Part shown: piece by piece, positions 25,913-35,996 of the stretch
Layout: each line of letters starts with the position of its first letter
Numbering within the stretch: position 1 is the stretch's first letter
Notes under the pieces: model-generated
What the model was told of the DNA's origin: nothing
The model's database searches: none
Seen by the model: the letters and a program-made list of their open reading frames with translations, nothing else
Assembly: GCA_036507955.1 (NCBI GenBank)
Contig: DATCIH010000078.1
Coordinates: 45,334-109,333, forward strand
Direction of reading: 5' to 3'
DNA from: DATCIH01 sp036507955
GTDB lineage: Bacteria; Bacillota; Clostridia; Clostridiales; Clostridiaceae
DNA: 64,000 nucleotides
Program-made: the position numbers and the translations under genes

Positions 25913-26793
25913 AATTTAACTCCACCTTTATTACTATCTTCATATATATCTCTATGTTCTACATTTACCTTATGATTGTTATTTTTTAATATATTAAAAA
26001 TCTCATCTGAAATAGCAACAGAGCGATGCCTTCCCCCAGTGCAACCTATAGATACAATAAGTTGTCTTTTCCCTTCTTTAATATAGCTTGGTATTAAAAA
26101 TTCCAACATATCCTGAAGCTTCTCAACAAAAATCGCAGTTTCCTTGTGCTTTAATACATAATCTTTAACTTCTTTATTAAGACCTGAAAATGCCTTTAAC
26201 TCTGGAATATAAAAGGGATTGGGTAAAAATCTCACATCAAAAACTAAATCAGAATCAACTGGAATCCCAAATTTAAATCCAAAGGATACAATCGTAATCA
26301 TCAGTTCAATTTCAATTTGTCCTTCTTCTGAATATATTTTAGTGATCTCTTCCCTTAATTCTCTTGGGGATAGTTTTGTGGTATTAAAAATATTGTCTGA
26401 CTTATCTCTTACTTCTCGGAGTCTGTTTCTTTCCATTTCTATCCCTGTCAATATTCTACCATCTGGGGCTAAAGGATGTTTTCGTCTTGATTCCTTAAAC
26501 CTTTTTATGATTACCTCATCAGAGGCATCTAAAAATAAGATTTCATATTTAAAGCCCTGTTCTACCAGGTAACTTAAGCTTACAAAAAGATCATCAAAAA
26601 ACTTTCCTACCCTTATATCAATAACTAGGGCTATCTTATCAATTTTCCCTCCTGTTTGATAACAAGCTTCAGCAAATTTAGGTATCAAGGTTGGTGGCAT
26701 GTTGTCCACACAAAAAAATCCCAAATCTTCAAGGCACCTAATCGTTTCAGTCTTACCAGCTCCTGACAAACCAGTGACTATAACAAATCTCAT
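25909..26793 (-). CDS. rapZ: RNase adapter / nucleotide-binding protein RapZ (YvcJ)
   Basis: A 294-residue P-loop protein. The Walker A motif is GLSGAGKT at residues 8-15, and the C-terminal domain has GCTGGRHRSV. In E. coli it controls GlmS via small RNAs; in Firmicutes YvcJ hydrolyses nucleotides and affects competence. It is the first gene of the rapZ-yvcK-whiA-ytoI-TSUP run. Confidence 0.95.
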   Translation of the reverse strand: MRFVIVTGLSGAGKTETIRCLEDLGFFCVDNMPPTLIPKFAEACYQTGGKIDKIALVIDIRVGKFFDDLFVSLSYLVEQGFKYEILFLDASDEVIIKRFKESRRKHPLAPDGRILTGIEMERNRLREVRDKSDNIFNTTKLSPRELREEITKIYSEEGQIEIELMITIVSFGFKFGIPVDSDLVFDVRFLPNPFYIPELKAFSGLNKEVKDYVLKHKETAIFVEKLQDMLEFLIPSYIKEGKRQLIVSIGCTGGRHRSVAISDEIFNILKNNNHKVNVEHRDIYEDSNKGGVKL

Positions 26794-26832
26794 ATAGACC
26801 CTCCTTACCTAATAATGCTAGACAAAGCTTTT

Positions 26833-26870
26833 AGGCGACCTTCAATAAGAAACTTATTGAAAAGGCGCCT
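26833..26870 (-). other. Hairpin between murB and rapZ without T tract
   Basis: A long stem (26833-26849 with 26853-26870; outer AGGCG/CGCCT, inner TTCAATAAG/CTTATTGAA) with a three-base loop and one or two internal mismatches. It begins five bases after the murB stop. Neither strand shows a proper T run, so it may be a processed intergenic hairpin rather than a simple terminator. Confidence 0.5.
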
Positions 26871-26875
26871 ATAAT

Positions 26876-27844
26876 TTAAATTATTATTGCTGACCTATCA
26901 CTATCTGCTTCTTTTTCCCCTATGTCTTCCGGATCCTCGCCAATTATGATAACCTCAGTTTCAAGTTTAATATCAAATTTTTCCTTAACTGTATCTTGAA
27001 CCATCGTTATCAAATCTATTATATCCTTTGCTTTTGCTTCTCCTTTATTTATTATAAAACCTGAATGTTTTATTGAAACCTCTGCACCTCCAACCATTAC
27101 ACCCTTTAAGCCAGATTCTTCAATAAGCTTTGGAGCAAAGCTTCCTGTTGGTCTTTTAAAAGTACTTCCGGCGGATGGATATTCTAAAGGTTGTTTCTCA
27201 ATCCTTCTTCTTGTAAGTTCTGCCATCCTGTCACTAATTTTTAGTGGATCACCTTTTTCTAACTTAAACACCACTTGAAGCACAGTATACCCATACTTCA
27301 ATATGGCGCTCATCCTATAACCCAGTTCAAGGTCTTCCTTATTTAAAGCTATTATATCCCCGTTCTTGTCAATAACTAATGCACTTTCTATTACCTGAGA
27401 TATTTCCCCATTATAAGCCCCTGCGTTCATTGTTACTGCACCACCTACAGTACCAGGTATACCACAAGCAAACTCTAGACCTGTAAGTGACTTTTTTAAT
27501 GCTATTCTTGAAAGACTTATTATGGTTACCCCACCTTCTGCGATTAATCTATCAGCCTTAACAGAAAAGCTCTTTAGCTTAGCTAGCTTAATTACAACTC
27601 CTCGGATACCTCCATCCTTTACCAGTAGATTTGTACCATTACCAATAATATAAAAAGGCACCTTATATAGATTACAAACTTTAATTATATTGCTAACCTC
27701 ATCAAAATTTTCAGGGGTTACAATAACGTCTGCAGGTCCCCCAACTTTAAATGATGTATGTTTTTTCATGGGATCATTTATATCAATGTTTTTAATATCT
27801 AAGATTTCACCTAATTGTTGTGCAAAATAAGTATATTCCTTCAT
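26876..27844 (-). CDS. murB: UDP-N-acetylenolpyruvoylglucosamine reductase
   Basis: A 322-residue FAD enzyme that reduces UDP-GlcNAc-enolpyruvate to UDP-MurNAc in peptidoglycan synthesis. FAD-binding motifs (KVGGPADVIVTPEN; IGNGTNLLVKDGG) and the catalytic region (YPSAGSTFKRP) are present, as in short type IIa MurB. About 20 extra, acidic residues follow the family's usual end. It sits upstream of rapZ, a common clostridial arrangement. Confidence 0.95.
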   Translation of the reverse strand: MKEYTYFAQQLGEILDIKNIDINDPMKKHTSFKVGGPADVIVTPENFDEVSNIIKVCNLYKVPFYIIGNGTNLLVKDGGIRGVVIKLAKLKSFSVKADRLIAEGGVTIISLSRIALKKSLTGLEFACGIPGTVGGAVTMNAGAYNGEISQVIESALVIDKNGDIIALNKEDLELGYRMSAILKYGYTVLQVVFKLEKGDPLKISDRMAELTRRRIEKQPLEYPSAGSTFKRPTGSFAPKLIEESGLKGVMVGGAEVSIKHSGFIINKGEAKAKDIIDLITMVQDTVKEKFDIKLETEVIIIGEDPEDIGEKEADSDRSAIII

Positions 27845-27948
27845 GATTCATCTCCTCTAAATTATGTATAGTTTACAGTATAATTTATTAAAAAACTAAT
27901 GACAAGAACAATCTTATAAATTATACTTATATATTTAAATCTCAACCC

Positions 27949-29823
27949 CTATATTTTATTATCTACCATAAAATAACTAATTATGCTTTCTGCAGATCTT
28001 TTATCCATTCCAACAGTATTAATTAGTTCCTTAAAGGAAGCTTTCTTAATACCTTCAATACTACCAAAATTCTTTAGCAGCTCTTTTCTCCTTGTATCTC
28101 CTATATTTGGTATATCCTCCAAGATGGAATGCAATATCCTTTTATCTCTTAAACTTCTATGATAATTTATGGCAAATCTATGAACTTCATCTTGAATTCT
28201 TGCAATCAAATTCATGCATTTAGAATTTGGCTTAAAAATCATTTCAATATTATTATATATTAATCCTCTAGAATTGTGCTTGTCATCCTTTACCATACCA
28301 CATACTGGTATAGAAATATTTAGATCCTCTAAAACCTTTAAAGCAATATTAACTTGGCCTTTCCCTCCATCCATCATTATCAAATCTGGGAAGCTGCTGA
28401 ATTTGCCTCCACTTAGCTTTATTTCTTCTCTTTGTATTGCCTTTATTTCATCAAGGCCATGCTGAAACCTTCTAGTTAATATTTCTTGCATACTACCATA
28501 GTCATTTGAACCCTTTACCGTTTTAATCTTAAATCTTCTATAATCGCTATTTTTAGCTTTCCCATTTTCAAAAACCACCATGGAACCCACTGAATCAACA
28601 CCTTGTATATTGGATATGTCATATGCCTCTATTCTTTGTGGGATTTCGTCAAGCTCTAATATATCACTTAATTCCTTCAAAATTTCTTTATTGTTTTCCT
28701 TATCTATATAATATTTTAATTTAAATTGCTCTAAGGTCATTATAGCATTTTTCCCAACCATTTCAATTAATCTCTTCTTTTCACCTTTATAAGGTATCTT
28801 AATTGATACCTTTGTTCCCCTTTTTAAGGATAACCACTCTTCTAATAATTCTAAGTCTACTGTCTCAGGTACATATATATCTTTAGGAATTAAGGCTGTA
28901 CCACCATAAAATTCCTTAATGAAATTCGAAACTATTTCACCTTTTTCTTCAGAAGCAGTTCCATCTAAAATAAAATGCTCTCTTCCAGAAACCTTCCCAT
29001 CCCTAACGAAAAAAATCTGAATGCAGCTATCTACTTCATCTGAGCTTATATTTATATAATCCTCATCTCTAAAGCCACTAAAATAAATATTTTGTTTTTC
29101 TCTTATTTTTTCCACTGACATTAGCTTATCTCGCAGAACTGCTGCCTTTTCAAACTCTAAGGCTTCTGAGGTTATAGCCATCTGTCCCTTTAAATCCTTA
29201 ATAATTCTACTATCTTTCCCAGACAATAAATCTATAGCATCCTTTATTATGTTCGAGTATTCATCCTTTGAGATAAGATTGGCACAAGGCCCGGGACATA
29301 ACCCTATATGATAATTAAGGCAGGGCCTGTTACAAATTTTAGTTTCTGCTTTAATTGAAAGCTTGCAATCTCTTATTGGAAAAACCTTTTTAATTAAATC
29401 TATAGTTTCATTTACTGCCTTAACATCTGTAAAAGGCCCAAAATACTTATTTCCATCCTTAATCATAAGCCTGGTCACAAATATTCGTGGGAAATCCTCA
29501 TTTACAGTTATTTTAATGAAAGGATAATGTTTATCATCCTTTAGTAAGATATTATATCTTGGCCTATGAGTTTTTATAAGATTGCATTCTAAAATTAAAG
29601 CTTCCATTTCAGAATCAGTAATTATATATTCAAATTCCGCAATATTTTTCACCATGGCTCTAACCTTTTCACCATGGTTTTTATTGCTTTGGAAATATTG
29701 TCTCACTCTATTTTTTAATATTTTTGCTTTACCTACATAAATAATCTCTCCAAGAGAATTTTTCATCAAATAAACACCAGGCTTATATGGTAGTACCTTT
29801 AGTTGGTACTCGAAATCGAACAT
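27949..29823 (-). CDS. uvrC: Excinuclease ABC subunit C
   Basis: A 624-residue nuclease that makes both incisions in nucleotide excision repair with UvrA and UvrB. It has the N-terminal GIY-YIG domain (GVYLMKN, IIYVGKAK), a UvrB-binding UVR motif near residue 210, the RNase H-like C-terminal nuclease (EAYDISNIQG) and a terminal helix-hairpin-helix. ATG 29823 follows GAGGTG. Unlike uvrB-uvrA, no LexA box was seen upstream. Confidence 0.96.
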   Translation of the reverse strand: MFDFEYQLKVLPYKPGVYLMKNSLGEIIYVGKAKILKNRVRQYFQSNKNHGEKVRAMVKNIAEFEYIITDSEMEALILECNLIKTHRPRYNILLKDDKHYPFIKITVNEDFPRIFVTRLMIKDGNKYFGPFTDVKAVNETIDLIKKVFPIRDCKLSIKAETKICNRPCLNYHIGLCPGPCANLISKDEYSNIIKDAIDLLSGKDSRIIKDLKGQMAITSEALEFEKAAVLRDKLMSVEKIREKQNIYFSGFRDEDYINISSDEVDSCIQIFFVRDGKVSGREHFILDGTASEEKGEIVSNFIKEFYGGTALIPKDIYVPETVDLELLEEWLSLKRGTKVSIKIPYKGEKKRLIEMVGKNAIMTLEQFKLKYYIDKENNKEILKELSDILELDEIPQRIEAYDISNIQGVDSVGSMVVFENGKAKNSDYRRFKIKTVKGSNDYGSMQEILTRRFQHGLDEIKAIQREEIKLSGGKFSSFPDLIMMDGGKGQVNIALKVLEDLNISIPVCGMVKDDKHNSRGLIYNNIEMIFKPNSKCMNLIARIQDEVHRFAINYHRSLRDKRILHSILEDIPNIGDTRRKELLKNFGSIEGIKKASFKELINTVGMDKRSAESIISYFMVDNKI

Positions 29824-29838
29824 ACCCTACACCTCAAG

Positions 29839-29859
29839 TTAACTTGCACCACAAGTTAA
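29839..29859. promoter_or_regulatory. Palindrome in the uvrC leader
   Basis: TTAACTTG (29839-29846), five bases, CAAGTTAA (29852-29859), a perfect 8-base inverted repeat. A second overlapping palindrome CAAGTTAACTTG ends at 29846. It lies 15 bases before the uvrC start and could be an operator or an mRNA hairpin. Confidence 0.35.
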
Positions 29860-29920
29860 GTTAATATTTTGTTATAATATATAATCATTATAGCACTTAA
29901 TATAAATATAGACCTAATCC

Positions 29921-31342
29921 TCAGCTTCCCAAATATTCCTTTATAAGACCTGAAGCTATATTTGCAGCAATAATGCCCCCTTGTCCTCCATCTTCAACTA
30001 TTATTGCCAGGGCAATAGTAGGACTCGCATAGGGTGCAAAGCCTACAAACCAAGCATGAGGTGCTAAATTGCCTCCACCTTCCTTGTGATCTGCCGTCCC
30101 TGTTTTACCACATATCTCTATTCCTGGTACATTAGCATTTGTACCTGTACCTTCCTTTACAACTCCCAACATTAGGTCCTTCATAATACTGCTGTTTGAG
30201 GGGCTAATGATTGTTCCGATAGGTTTGCCCTCAATAGCTTTAATCTTAGTTCCATCACTTTTAGTTACTTCCTTAACTAAATAAGGTTCCATCATAACAC
30301 CACCATTTGCAATGGTGGCAGCAACTAAGGCCATCTCCATTGGAGTTGCCAGCACTGTACTCTGACCAATAGCACTTTGAGCAATATTTCCTATTTCATT
30401 TTTCGCCAGTTTTGGAAACATACTATTTTCTATAGTAACTCCATCTGATGGAATGTTTGCATTAAAATAAAATTTTTCTGCCTCAGTTTTTAATTTAGTA
30501 TTACCCAACTCCTCCCCTAGACCTCCAAATACCACATTGCTAGAATGAATAAAAGCATTTCTAAAACTTAAGTTACCTAATACTTCTCCTCCAAAATTAC
30601 TTAAGGATTCCTTAGAATTAAATACTAACTTACCATTATCCTTAAAAGTCCGATTTTGTATCCCACCAATATTTTCTAAAGCACTCAAAGCCGTAATTAT
30701 TTTAAAGGTAGAACCTGGAGGATAAAGTCCTGCGGTAGCTCTATTTATTAAGGGTGAATTTTTATTCTTATTTAAATCTGTCCATATTTTTTCTAAATTA
30801 TTAGGATCATAGGAGGGCTTTGAAACAAGAGCTAATATCTCACCAGTTTTAGGGTCTAAGGCCACTATAGCACCTATATTATCCCCCAATAACTCATAAG
30901 CTTTGCTTTGCAATTTAGAATCTAAGGTGGTTATTAAATTATGCCCTACTTTTGGAGTAGGGTTCTTATCAATATTAAAAATATCTAATATTGAAGTATC
31001 ATCAGCCATAAGCTCTGAATCGTATTTTTTCTCAAGTCCAGTGATACCATATTTAATATTTACATAGCCTAGTACATGAGCAAATACATCATTACCTGTA
31101 TATTGTCTTTTTTGTGTTAGCTCATCAACTTTTTCGCTTTTAGTTAAAGCCACCATATTTCTATCATATATAGTTCCCCTTAATACTTCATTTCGCTTAA
31201 CCCAGGTTCTTTTATTTAAAGTACTGTTTACTATTTTCGGAGCTACTGCTATCTCAAAATATGTAATATACGTTATTACAGCAAAAAAGAAGAATAAAAA
31301 TACAACAAGAACCTTTTTAATACTAGAGGACATATCATCCAT
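29921..31342 (-). CDS. Class B penicillin-binding protein (FtsI/PbpA type)
   Basis: A 473-residue transpeptidase with an N-terminal membrane helix and motifs PPGSTFKI (active serine and lysine), HSSN and CGKTGTAD. I chose ATG 31342, which lies just beyond the ftsW-like stop (31345) with GGAG ten bases upstream; the frame from TTG 31357 would overlap ftsW. The dimerisation region of long PBP2 proteins is reduced. The pairing with an adjacent SEDS protein indicates that the two form a polymerase-transpeptidase pair for peptidoglycan. The trio with FHA resembles the FhaB-RodA-PbpA neighbourhood of actinobacteria. Confidence 0.9.
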   Translation of the reverse strand: MDDMSSSIKKVLVVFLFFFFAVITYITYFEIAVAPKIVNSTLNKRTWVKRNEVLRGTIYDRNMVALTKSEKVDELTQKRQYTGNDVFAHVLGYVNIKYGITGLEKKYDSELMADDTSILDIFNIDKNPTPKVGHNLITTLDSKLQSKAYELLGDNIGAIVALDPKTGEILALVSKPSYDPNNLEKIWTDLNKNKNSPLINRATAGLYPPGSTFKIITALSALENIGGIQNRTFKDNGKLVFNSKESLSNFGGEVLGNLSFRNAFIHSSNVVFGGLGEELGNTKLKTEAEKFYFNANIPSDGVTIENSMFPKLAKNEIGNIAQSAIGQSTVLATPMEMALVAATIANGGVMMEPYLVKEVTKSDGTKIKAIEGKPIGTIISPSNSSIMKDLMLGVVKEGTGTNANVPGIEICGKTGTADHKEGGGNLAPHAWFVGFAPYASPTIALAIIVEDGGQGGIIAANIASGLIKEYLGS

Positions 31343-31344
31343 TT

Positions 31345-32550
31345 TTACCAACTCCAATCCTCTGAGATTTTTTGAATTATGCCCAAGGAGATGAAGCTTA
31401 TTACCATTGAGCTCCCTCCGTAGCTAATAAAAGGCATGGTTATTCCTGTAAGAGGTATCATGTTTGTTACACCACCGATTATTACAATAACCTGACAGGC
31501 GGTCATAGCGCTAAGCCCAACTGCAAGTAGTCTTGAAAACTTATCTTCCACATAAAAAGCCGCTCTCATACAACGATAAAACAATAAAAAATATATTATT
31601 ATAATAGCAAAACCCATAAGTATTCCCATCTCCTCACAGATAACAGGAAAAATAAAATCCGTTTGGGAAACTGGTACAAACTCCGGATGACCTTGACCGA
31701 GCCCTACTCCAAACAATCCTCCAGAAGCAATGGAAAACATAGATTGGACAATCTGTAAGCTCTTATCGCTAGCATAAAGCCATGGATTTCTCCAAATCAT
31801 TATCCTAAGTCGCACATGATCAAATAACTGATAGCTTATCACTGAACCTATTCCAAAAAGAACAAAGCAAACTAATATATACTTTAATTTAGCTGTTGCT
31901 ATGTATAGCATGGTTACAGATATCCCAAATAAAATTAGGGCAGTACCTAAATCCTTTTGAAACACCATAAATAATAAGGATACCATTACAACAATTGCTG
32001 GGATAAGTAAATCCTTGTGCTCTTTATAGTCCTTTAAGGCAGACGCAAGATAGGCACATAAAAATATTTTCCCAAATTCGGAAGGCTGAACCATAAATCC
32101 ATAGAAAACTATCCAGTTCTTTGATCCATTTTTTTCTGTTCCAAAAATTATGGTCATAGACATGAATAATAAAGTCAAAATTAAATATGTATTTTTGTAT
32201 TTCATAAAACTTTTTAAATCAGGAAGTAAAATAACAATTAATATATAAATAGTTACCCCTACTGCAAACCATATCATTTGTTTTATTGAACTAGGCATTT
32301 TTATACCATATAAGGTCATTATGCCTATAATTGATAAAATACCTACAAATATAAATATAAATTTATCCCCATCCGGAAAAAACCTTCTGATAACAAAATA
32401 GGAATATCCAAATAAAATACAGGTTATTACCCCCATCACATAAGCTTCCTTATCTATTGGTGTCTTAAGCAGAGAGAGAGCAAAAAAACCTAACAGACAA
32501 AATATGTAGGTAAACCTTACTAATCTTTTTTCATCTTTTAAAGTATTCAT
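31345..32550 (-). CDS. SEDS-family peptidoglycan glycosyltransferase (FtsW/RodA/SpoVE-like)
   Basis: A 401-residue membrane protein with about ten hydrophobic segments. SEDS motifs are visible: QPSEFGKIFL, the QKDLGTALILFG loop, and the C-terminal PFISYGGSSM. SEDS proteins polymerise lipid II with a partner class B PBP, encoded next here. It could serve elongation, division or sporulation; the class cannot be fixed from sequence alone. Confidence 0.92.
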   Translation of the reverse strand: MNTLKDEKRLVRFTYIFCLLGFFALSLLKTPIDKEAYVMGVITCILFGYSYFVIRRFFPDGDKFIFIFVGILSIIGIMTLYGIKMPSSIKQMIWFAVGVTIYILIVILLPDLKSFMKYKNTYLILTLLFMSMTIIFGTEKNGSKNWIVFYGFMVQPSEFGKIFLCAYLASALKDYKEHKDLLIPAIVVMVSLLFMVFQKDLGTALILFGISVTMLYIATAKLKYILVCFVLFGIGSVISYQLFDHVRLRIMIWRNPWLYASDKSLQIVQSMFSIASGGLFGVGLGQGHPEFVPVSQTDFIFPVICEEMGILMGFAIIIIYFLLFYRCMRAAFYVEDKFSRLLAVGLSAMTACQVIVIIGGVTNMIPLTGITMPFISYGGSSMVISFISLGIIQKISEDWSW

Positions 32551-32607
32551 TTTATCACTTCCAATATCTTTTACGTCTTAAGCTAATTAAGGCTCTTTAA
32601 TTGAAAA

Positions 32608-33036
32608 TTAAAGCACGATAAATATAGAGTTCCCTATTTTTATGGTATCTCCTGAATTTAAAACTGCTTTTTGAACAGATTCTTTATTAATTATAGTTCC
32701 ATTTGTGCTATTTAGATCCTCTACAATATAATCATTATTTTTCTCATATATCTTTGCATGATGGCTAGATACAAAACTATCTACAAGCTGAAGATTGTTA
32801 TCATCCTTTCTTCCAATTGTAAGCACCCCTCTTACAGGTATTACGGATCCAATTTTCAAATTCGTTCCACTACCTGCTTCCATAATTTCAAGTCCAAAGG
32901 GCTTCCTTTTCATTGTTTTTCTTCCACCATTATTTCTAATATCCTTATACATTATCCTAAGTGCAATAATTATTATAATATAAATAATTATTACTGCTAT
33001 TACTGTAAATATCTGACCAATCGATTTGAATGTCAA
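32608..33036 (-). CDS. Membrane-anchored FHA domain protein
   Basis: A 142-residue protein with one N-terminal helix (about 8-28) and a cytoplasmic forkhead-associated domain at about 65-142. FHA signature residues GRKDDNN, SSHHAKI and NSTNGTIIN are present, and these bind phosphothreonine. The start is TTG at 33036, nine bases after GGGGG. It heads the FHA-SEDS-PBP unit, so it may tether a phosphorylated partner of Ser/Thr kinases to the wall-synthesis pair. No kinase gene is in the window. Confidence 0.85.
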   Translation of the reverse strand: MTFKSIGQIFTVIAVIIIYIIIIIALRIMYKDIRNNGGRKTMKRKPFGLEIMEAGSGTNLKIGSVIPVRGVLTIGRKDDNNLQLVDSFVSSHHAKIYEKNNDYIVEDLNSTNGTIINKESVQKAVLNSGDTIKIGNSIFIVL

Positions 33037-33106
33037 TTTAGTCTACCCCCATACTATATACTTTATAATATTAGAAATAATGTTATTACTTCTGATACTA
33101 TTACTT

Positions 33107-33141
33107 AGAACAGACTAGCATTGATAATACTAGTCTATTCT
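33107..33141 (-). other. Hairpin after uvrA
   Basis: A 12-base stem with one mismatch (33107-33118 with 33130-33141) and an 11-base loop, 15 bases after the uvrA stop. No clear T tract follows, so its role as a terminator is uncertain. Confidence 0.4.
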
Positions 33142-33156
33142 GAATACACTATTAAA

Positions 33157-35982
33157 TTATAACATCTTTTTCAAGTATTGTCCTGTAAATGATTTTACAT
33201 TTTTTGCTATTTCCTCAGGAGTCCCGCTGCAAAGAAGTTTTCCTCCTCTTTCTCCCCCCTCAGGGCCAAGATCTATAACATGATCACTGCACTTAATAAC
33301 ATCTAAATTATGTTCAATCACTACAACTGTATTTCCTGCATCCACAAGTCTTTGAAGTATAAATATAAGTCTATTTACATCATCTATATGAAGACCAGTT
33401 GTTGGTTCATCTAATATAAATAAAGTCTTACCGGTGCTTCTTTTTGATAACTCATAAGATAGCTTTATCCTCTGAGCCTCCCCTCCCGACAGTTGAGTGG
33501 AGGGCTGCCCTAGCTTTATATATCCAAGCCCTACATCCTTTAGTGTTTGCAGTTTGTTCTTAATTCTTGATATATTCTCAAAAAATGTAACTCCTTCAAA
33601 TACAGTCATATTCAATATATCATCAATATTTTTTCCCTTATATTTTACCTCTAAGGTTTCTCTATTATACCTTTTTCCCTTGCATATCTCACAAGGAACA
33701 TAAACATCAGAAAGAAACTGCATTTCTATTTTTATAATCCCATCTCCACTGCAGGCTTCACATCTTCCACCCTTTACATTAAAGCTAAACCTTCCGGCCT
33801 TATAACCTTTCATTTTAGATTCTGACGTGGCAGCAAACACGTCCCTTACTATATCAAACAATCCTGTATAGGTTGCAGGATTCGACCGTGGTGTTCTCCC
33901 AATTGGACTTTGATCAATATCTATTATTTTATCAATGTTTTCCCAGCCGGTTATTTCCTTATGCTTTCCAGGAATCATTCTACTATTATTTATTTTCTTG
34001 TTTAGTCCCTTGTATAAAACCTCATTTATTAAAGTGCTTTTTCCAGACCCAGAAACTCCAGTTACTGATACAAACTCACCTAAAGGAATAAGCACATTTA
34101 TTTTTTTAAGATTATTTTCTTCAGCACCTATAATGCTTATAAAATTTCCATTTCCTTTTCTTCTTTCCTTAGGAACTTCTACAACCTTTTTCCCACTTAA
34201 ATATTGTCCAGTTATAGAGGCGTCACAGGCTATAATATCCTCAATGGTACCTACTGCCACTATTTCTCCCCCATGTTCCCCCGCTCCTGGGCCTATATCT
34301 ACTATATAATCTGCTTGTTTCATTGTATCTTCATCATGTTCTACAACCACCAGTGTATTTCCTAAATCTCTTAAATGCTTTAAGGTAGCTATAAGTTTAT
34401 CATTGTCCCTTTGATGAAGACCTATACTTGGTTCATCTAATATATATAACACTCCAACAAGACTTGAGCCTATTTGCGTTGCAAGTCGTATTCGCTGTGA
34501 TTCTCCGCCGGATAAGGTTCCAGATTTACGAGATAGATCCAGATAGTCAAGACCTACATTTATAAGAAAATTCAATCTACTTTTGATTTCTTTAACTATT
34601 TGGCTACTTATGATAATATTTTTTTCCGAAAGCTTTAAGGAATCAATAAATTTTATTTCTTCTTTTATGGATAGCCTACAGAACTGGGATATATTTTTAT
34701 CACCAACTGTTACTGCTAAAACCTCTCGTTTTAAACGATCCCCCTTACATATAGGGCAAGGATTTTCGCTCATATATATTTCAATCTCATCCTTTATATA
34801 ATCCGAATTGGTATTATCATGTCTTCTTTTTAAATTATTAGTTACCCCTTCAAAAGCATGCATAAAATCTGCTGAGCCATACAATGCTTTATCATAATGT
34901 ACCTTTATCTTTTCTCCCTTACTTCCATAAAGAAGGATATTAACAATCTTTGGGTCTAAATCCTTTATAGGTGTATCCAGCCGAAAGCCATAATACTTAG
35001 AAAGACCTTTTAAAATGCTTTGAGTCCAGGAATCGTCTTTTCCACTTACGGTTGCCCAAGGAGCAATTCCCCCTTCTAGAATACTTTTATTATAGTCAGG
35101 GATGATTAAATTCACATTAAATTCCATCATAGAACCTAAACCATCACAATGGTCACACTTTCCAAAGGGAGAATTAAAGGAAAACATTCTTGGAGCTAGC
35201 TCATCTATGCTTATACCACAATCAGGACAAGCAAATTTTTCACTAAAGAGCATATCTTCCCCATCAACTATGCTTACTATTACAATTCCTTCAGATAATT
35301 TTAAAGCAGTTTCTATAGAATCCGTTAACCTGCTTCTAATATCCTCTTTGATAGACAATCTATCTACTACTGCTTCAATACTGTGTTTTATAGTCTTTTT
35401 AAGGCTCACCTCGTCGTCTGTAAGCTCGATTATTTCACCATCTATTCTAGCCCTTATAAACCCATTCTTTTTTATTGTTTCAATAACCTTTGCATGCTCT
35501 CCCTTTCTTCCTTTAATTAAGGGGGCTAAAACCTGTATTTTTGTCTTTTCCTTAAGACTCATAATCTTATCAACCATCTGGTCTACAGATTGTTGGGTTA
35601 TCTCTTTTCCGCACTCAGGACAATGTGGTACTCCTATTCTTGCATACATAAGCCTTAAATAATCATAGATCTCTGTTACTGTACCCACAGTGGAACGGGG
35701 ATTTCTGTTTGTCGTCTTTTGATCAATTGATATAGCAGGAGATAACCCTTCAATACTTTCCACGTCTGGCTTATTCATCTGCCCTAAGAATTGTCTTGCA
35801 TAGGCGGAAAGGGATTCTACATATCTTCTTTGTCCTTCCGCATACAAGGTATCAAAGGCTAAGGAGGATTTACCCGACCCTGAAAGACCAGTAAAAACTA
35901 TCAATTTGTCCCTTGGGATTTGAAGGCTTACATTTTTTAAATTATTTACTTTTGCCCCTTTTATCTTTATATAGTTATCCAT
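33157..35982 (-). CDS. uvrA: Excinuclease ABC subunit A
   Basis: A 941-residue ABC-type damage sensor. Two ATPase modules are visible (GLSGSGKSSL near residue 33, LSGGESQRIRLA; GVSGSGKSTL and LSGGEAQRIKL). Zinc-finger cysteine pairs lie at CPECGKE, at CPDCGIS with CDHC, and at CEACSGDG with CEICKGK. ATG 35982 is 14 bases after uvrB. It is co-transcribed with uvrB under the LexA-type box. Confidence 0.97.
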   Translation of the reverse strand: MDNYIKIKGAKVNNLKNVSLQIPRDKLIVFTGLSGSGKSSLAFDTLYAEGQRRYVESLSAYARQFLGQMNKPDVESIEGLSPAISIDQKTTNRNPRSTVGTVTEIYDYLRLMYARIGVPHCPECGKEITQQSVDQMVDKIMSLKEKTKIQVLAPLIKGRKGEHAKVIETIKKNGFIRARIDGEIIELTDDEVSLKKTIKHSIEAVVDRLSIKEDIRSRLTDSIETALKLSEGIVIVSIVDGEDMLFSEKFACPDCGISIDELAPRMFSFNSPFGKCDHCDGLGSMMEFNVNLIIPDYNKSILEGGIAPWATVSGKDDSWTQSILKGLSKYYGFRLDTPIKDLDPKIVNILLYGSKGEKIKVHYDKALYGSADFMHAFEGVTNNLKRRHDNTNSDYIKDEIEIYMSENPCPICKGDRLKREVLAVTVGDKNISQFCRLSIKEEIKFIDSLKLSEKNIIISSQIVKEIKSRLNFLINVGLDYLDLSRKSGTLSGGESQRIRLATQIGSSLVGVLYILDEPSIGLHQRDNDKLIATLKHLRDLGNTLVVVEHDEDTMKQADYIVDIGPGAGEHGGEIVAVGTIEDIIACDASITGQYLSGKKVVEVPKERRKGNGNFISIIGAEENNLKKINVLIPLGEFVSVTGVSGSGKSTLINEVLYKGLNKKINNSRMIPGKHKEITGWENIDKIIDIDQSPIGRTPRSNPATYTGLFDIVRDVFAATSESKMKGYKAGRFSFNVKGGRCEACSGDGIIKIEMQFLSDVYVPCEICKGKRYNRETLEVKYKGKNIDDILNMTVFEGVTFFENISRIKNKLQTLKDVGLGYIKLGQPSTQLSGGEAQRIKLSYELSKRSTGKTLFILDEPTTGLHIDDVNRLIFILQRLVDAGNTVVVIEHNLDVIKCSDHVIDLGPEGGERGGKLLCSGTPEEIAKNVKSFTGQYLKKML

Positions 35983-35996
35983 AATGTTTCCTCGCT

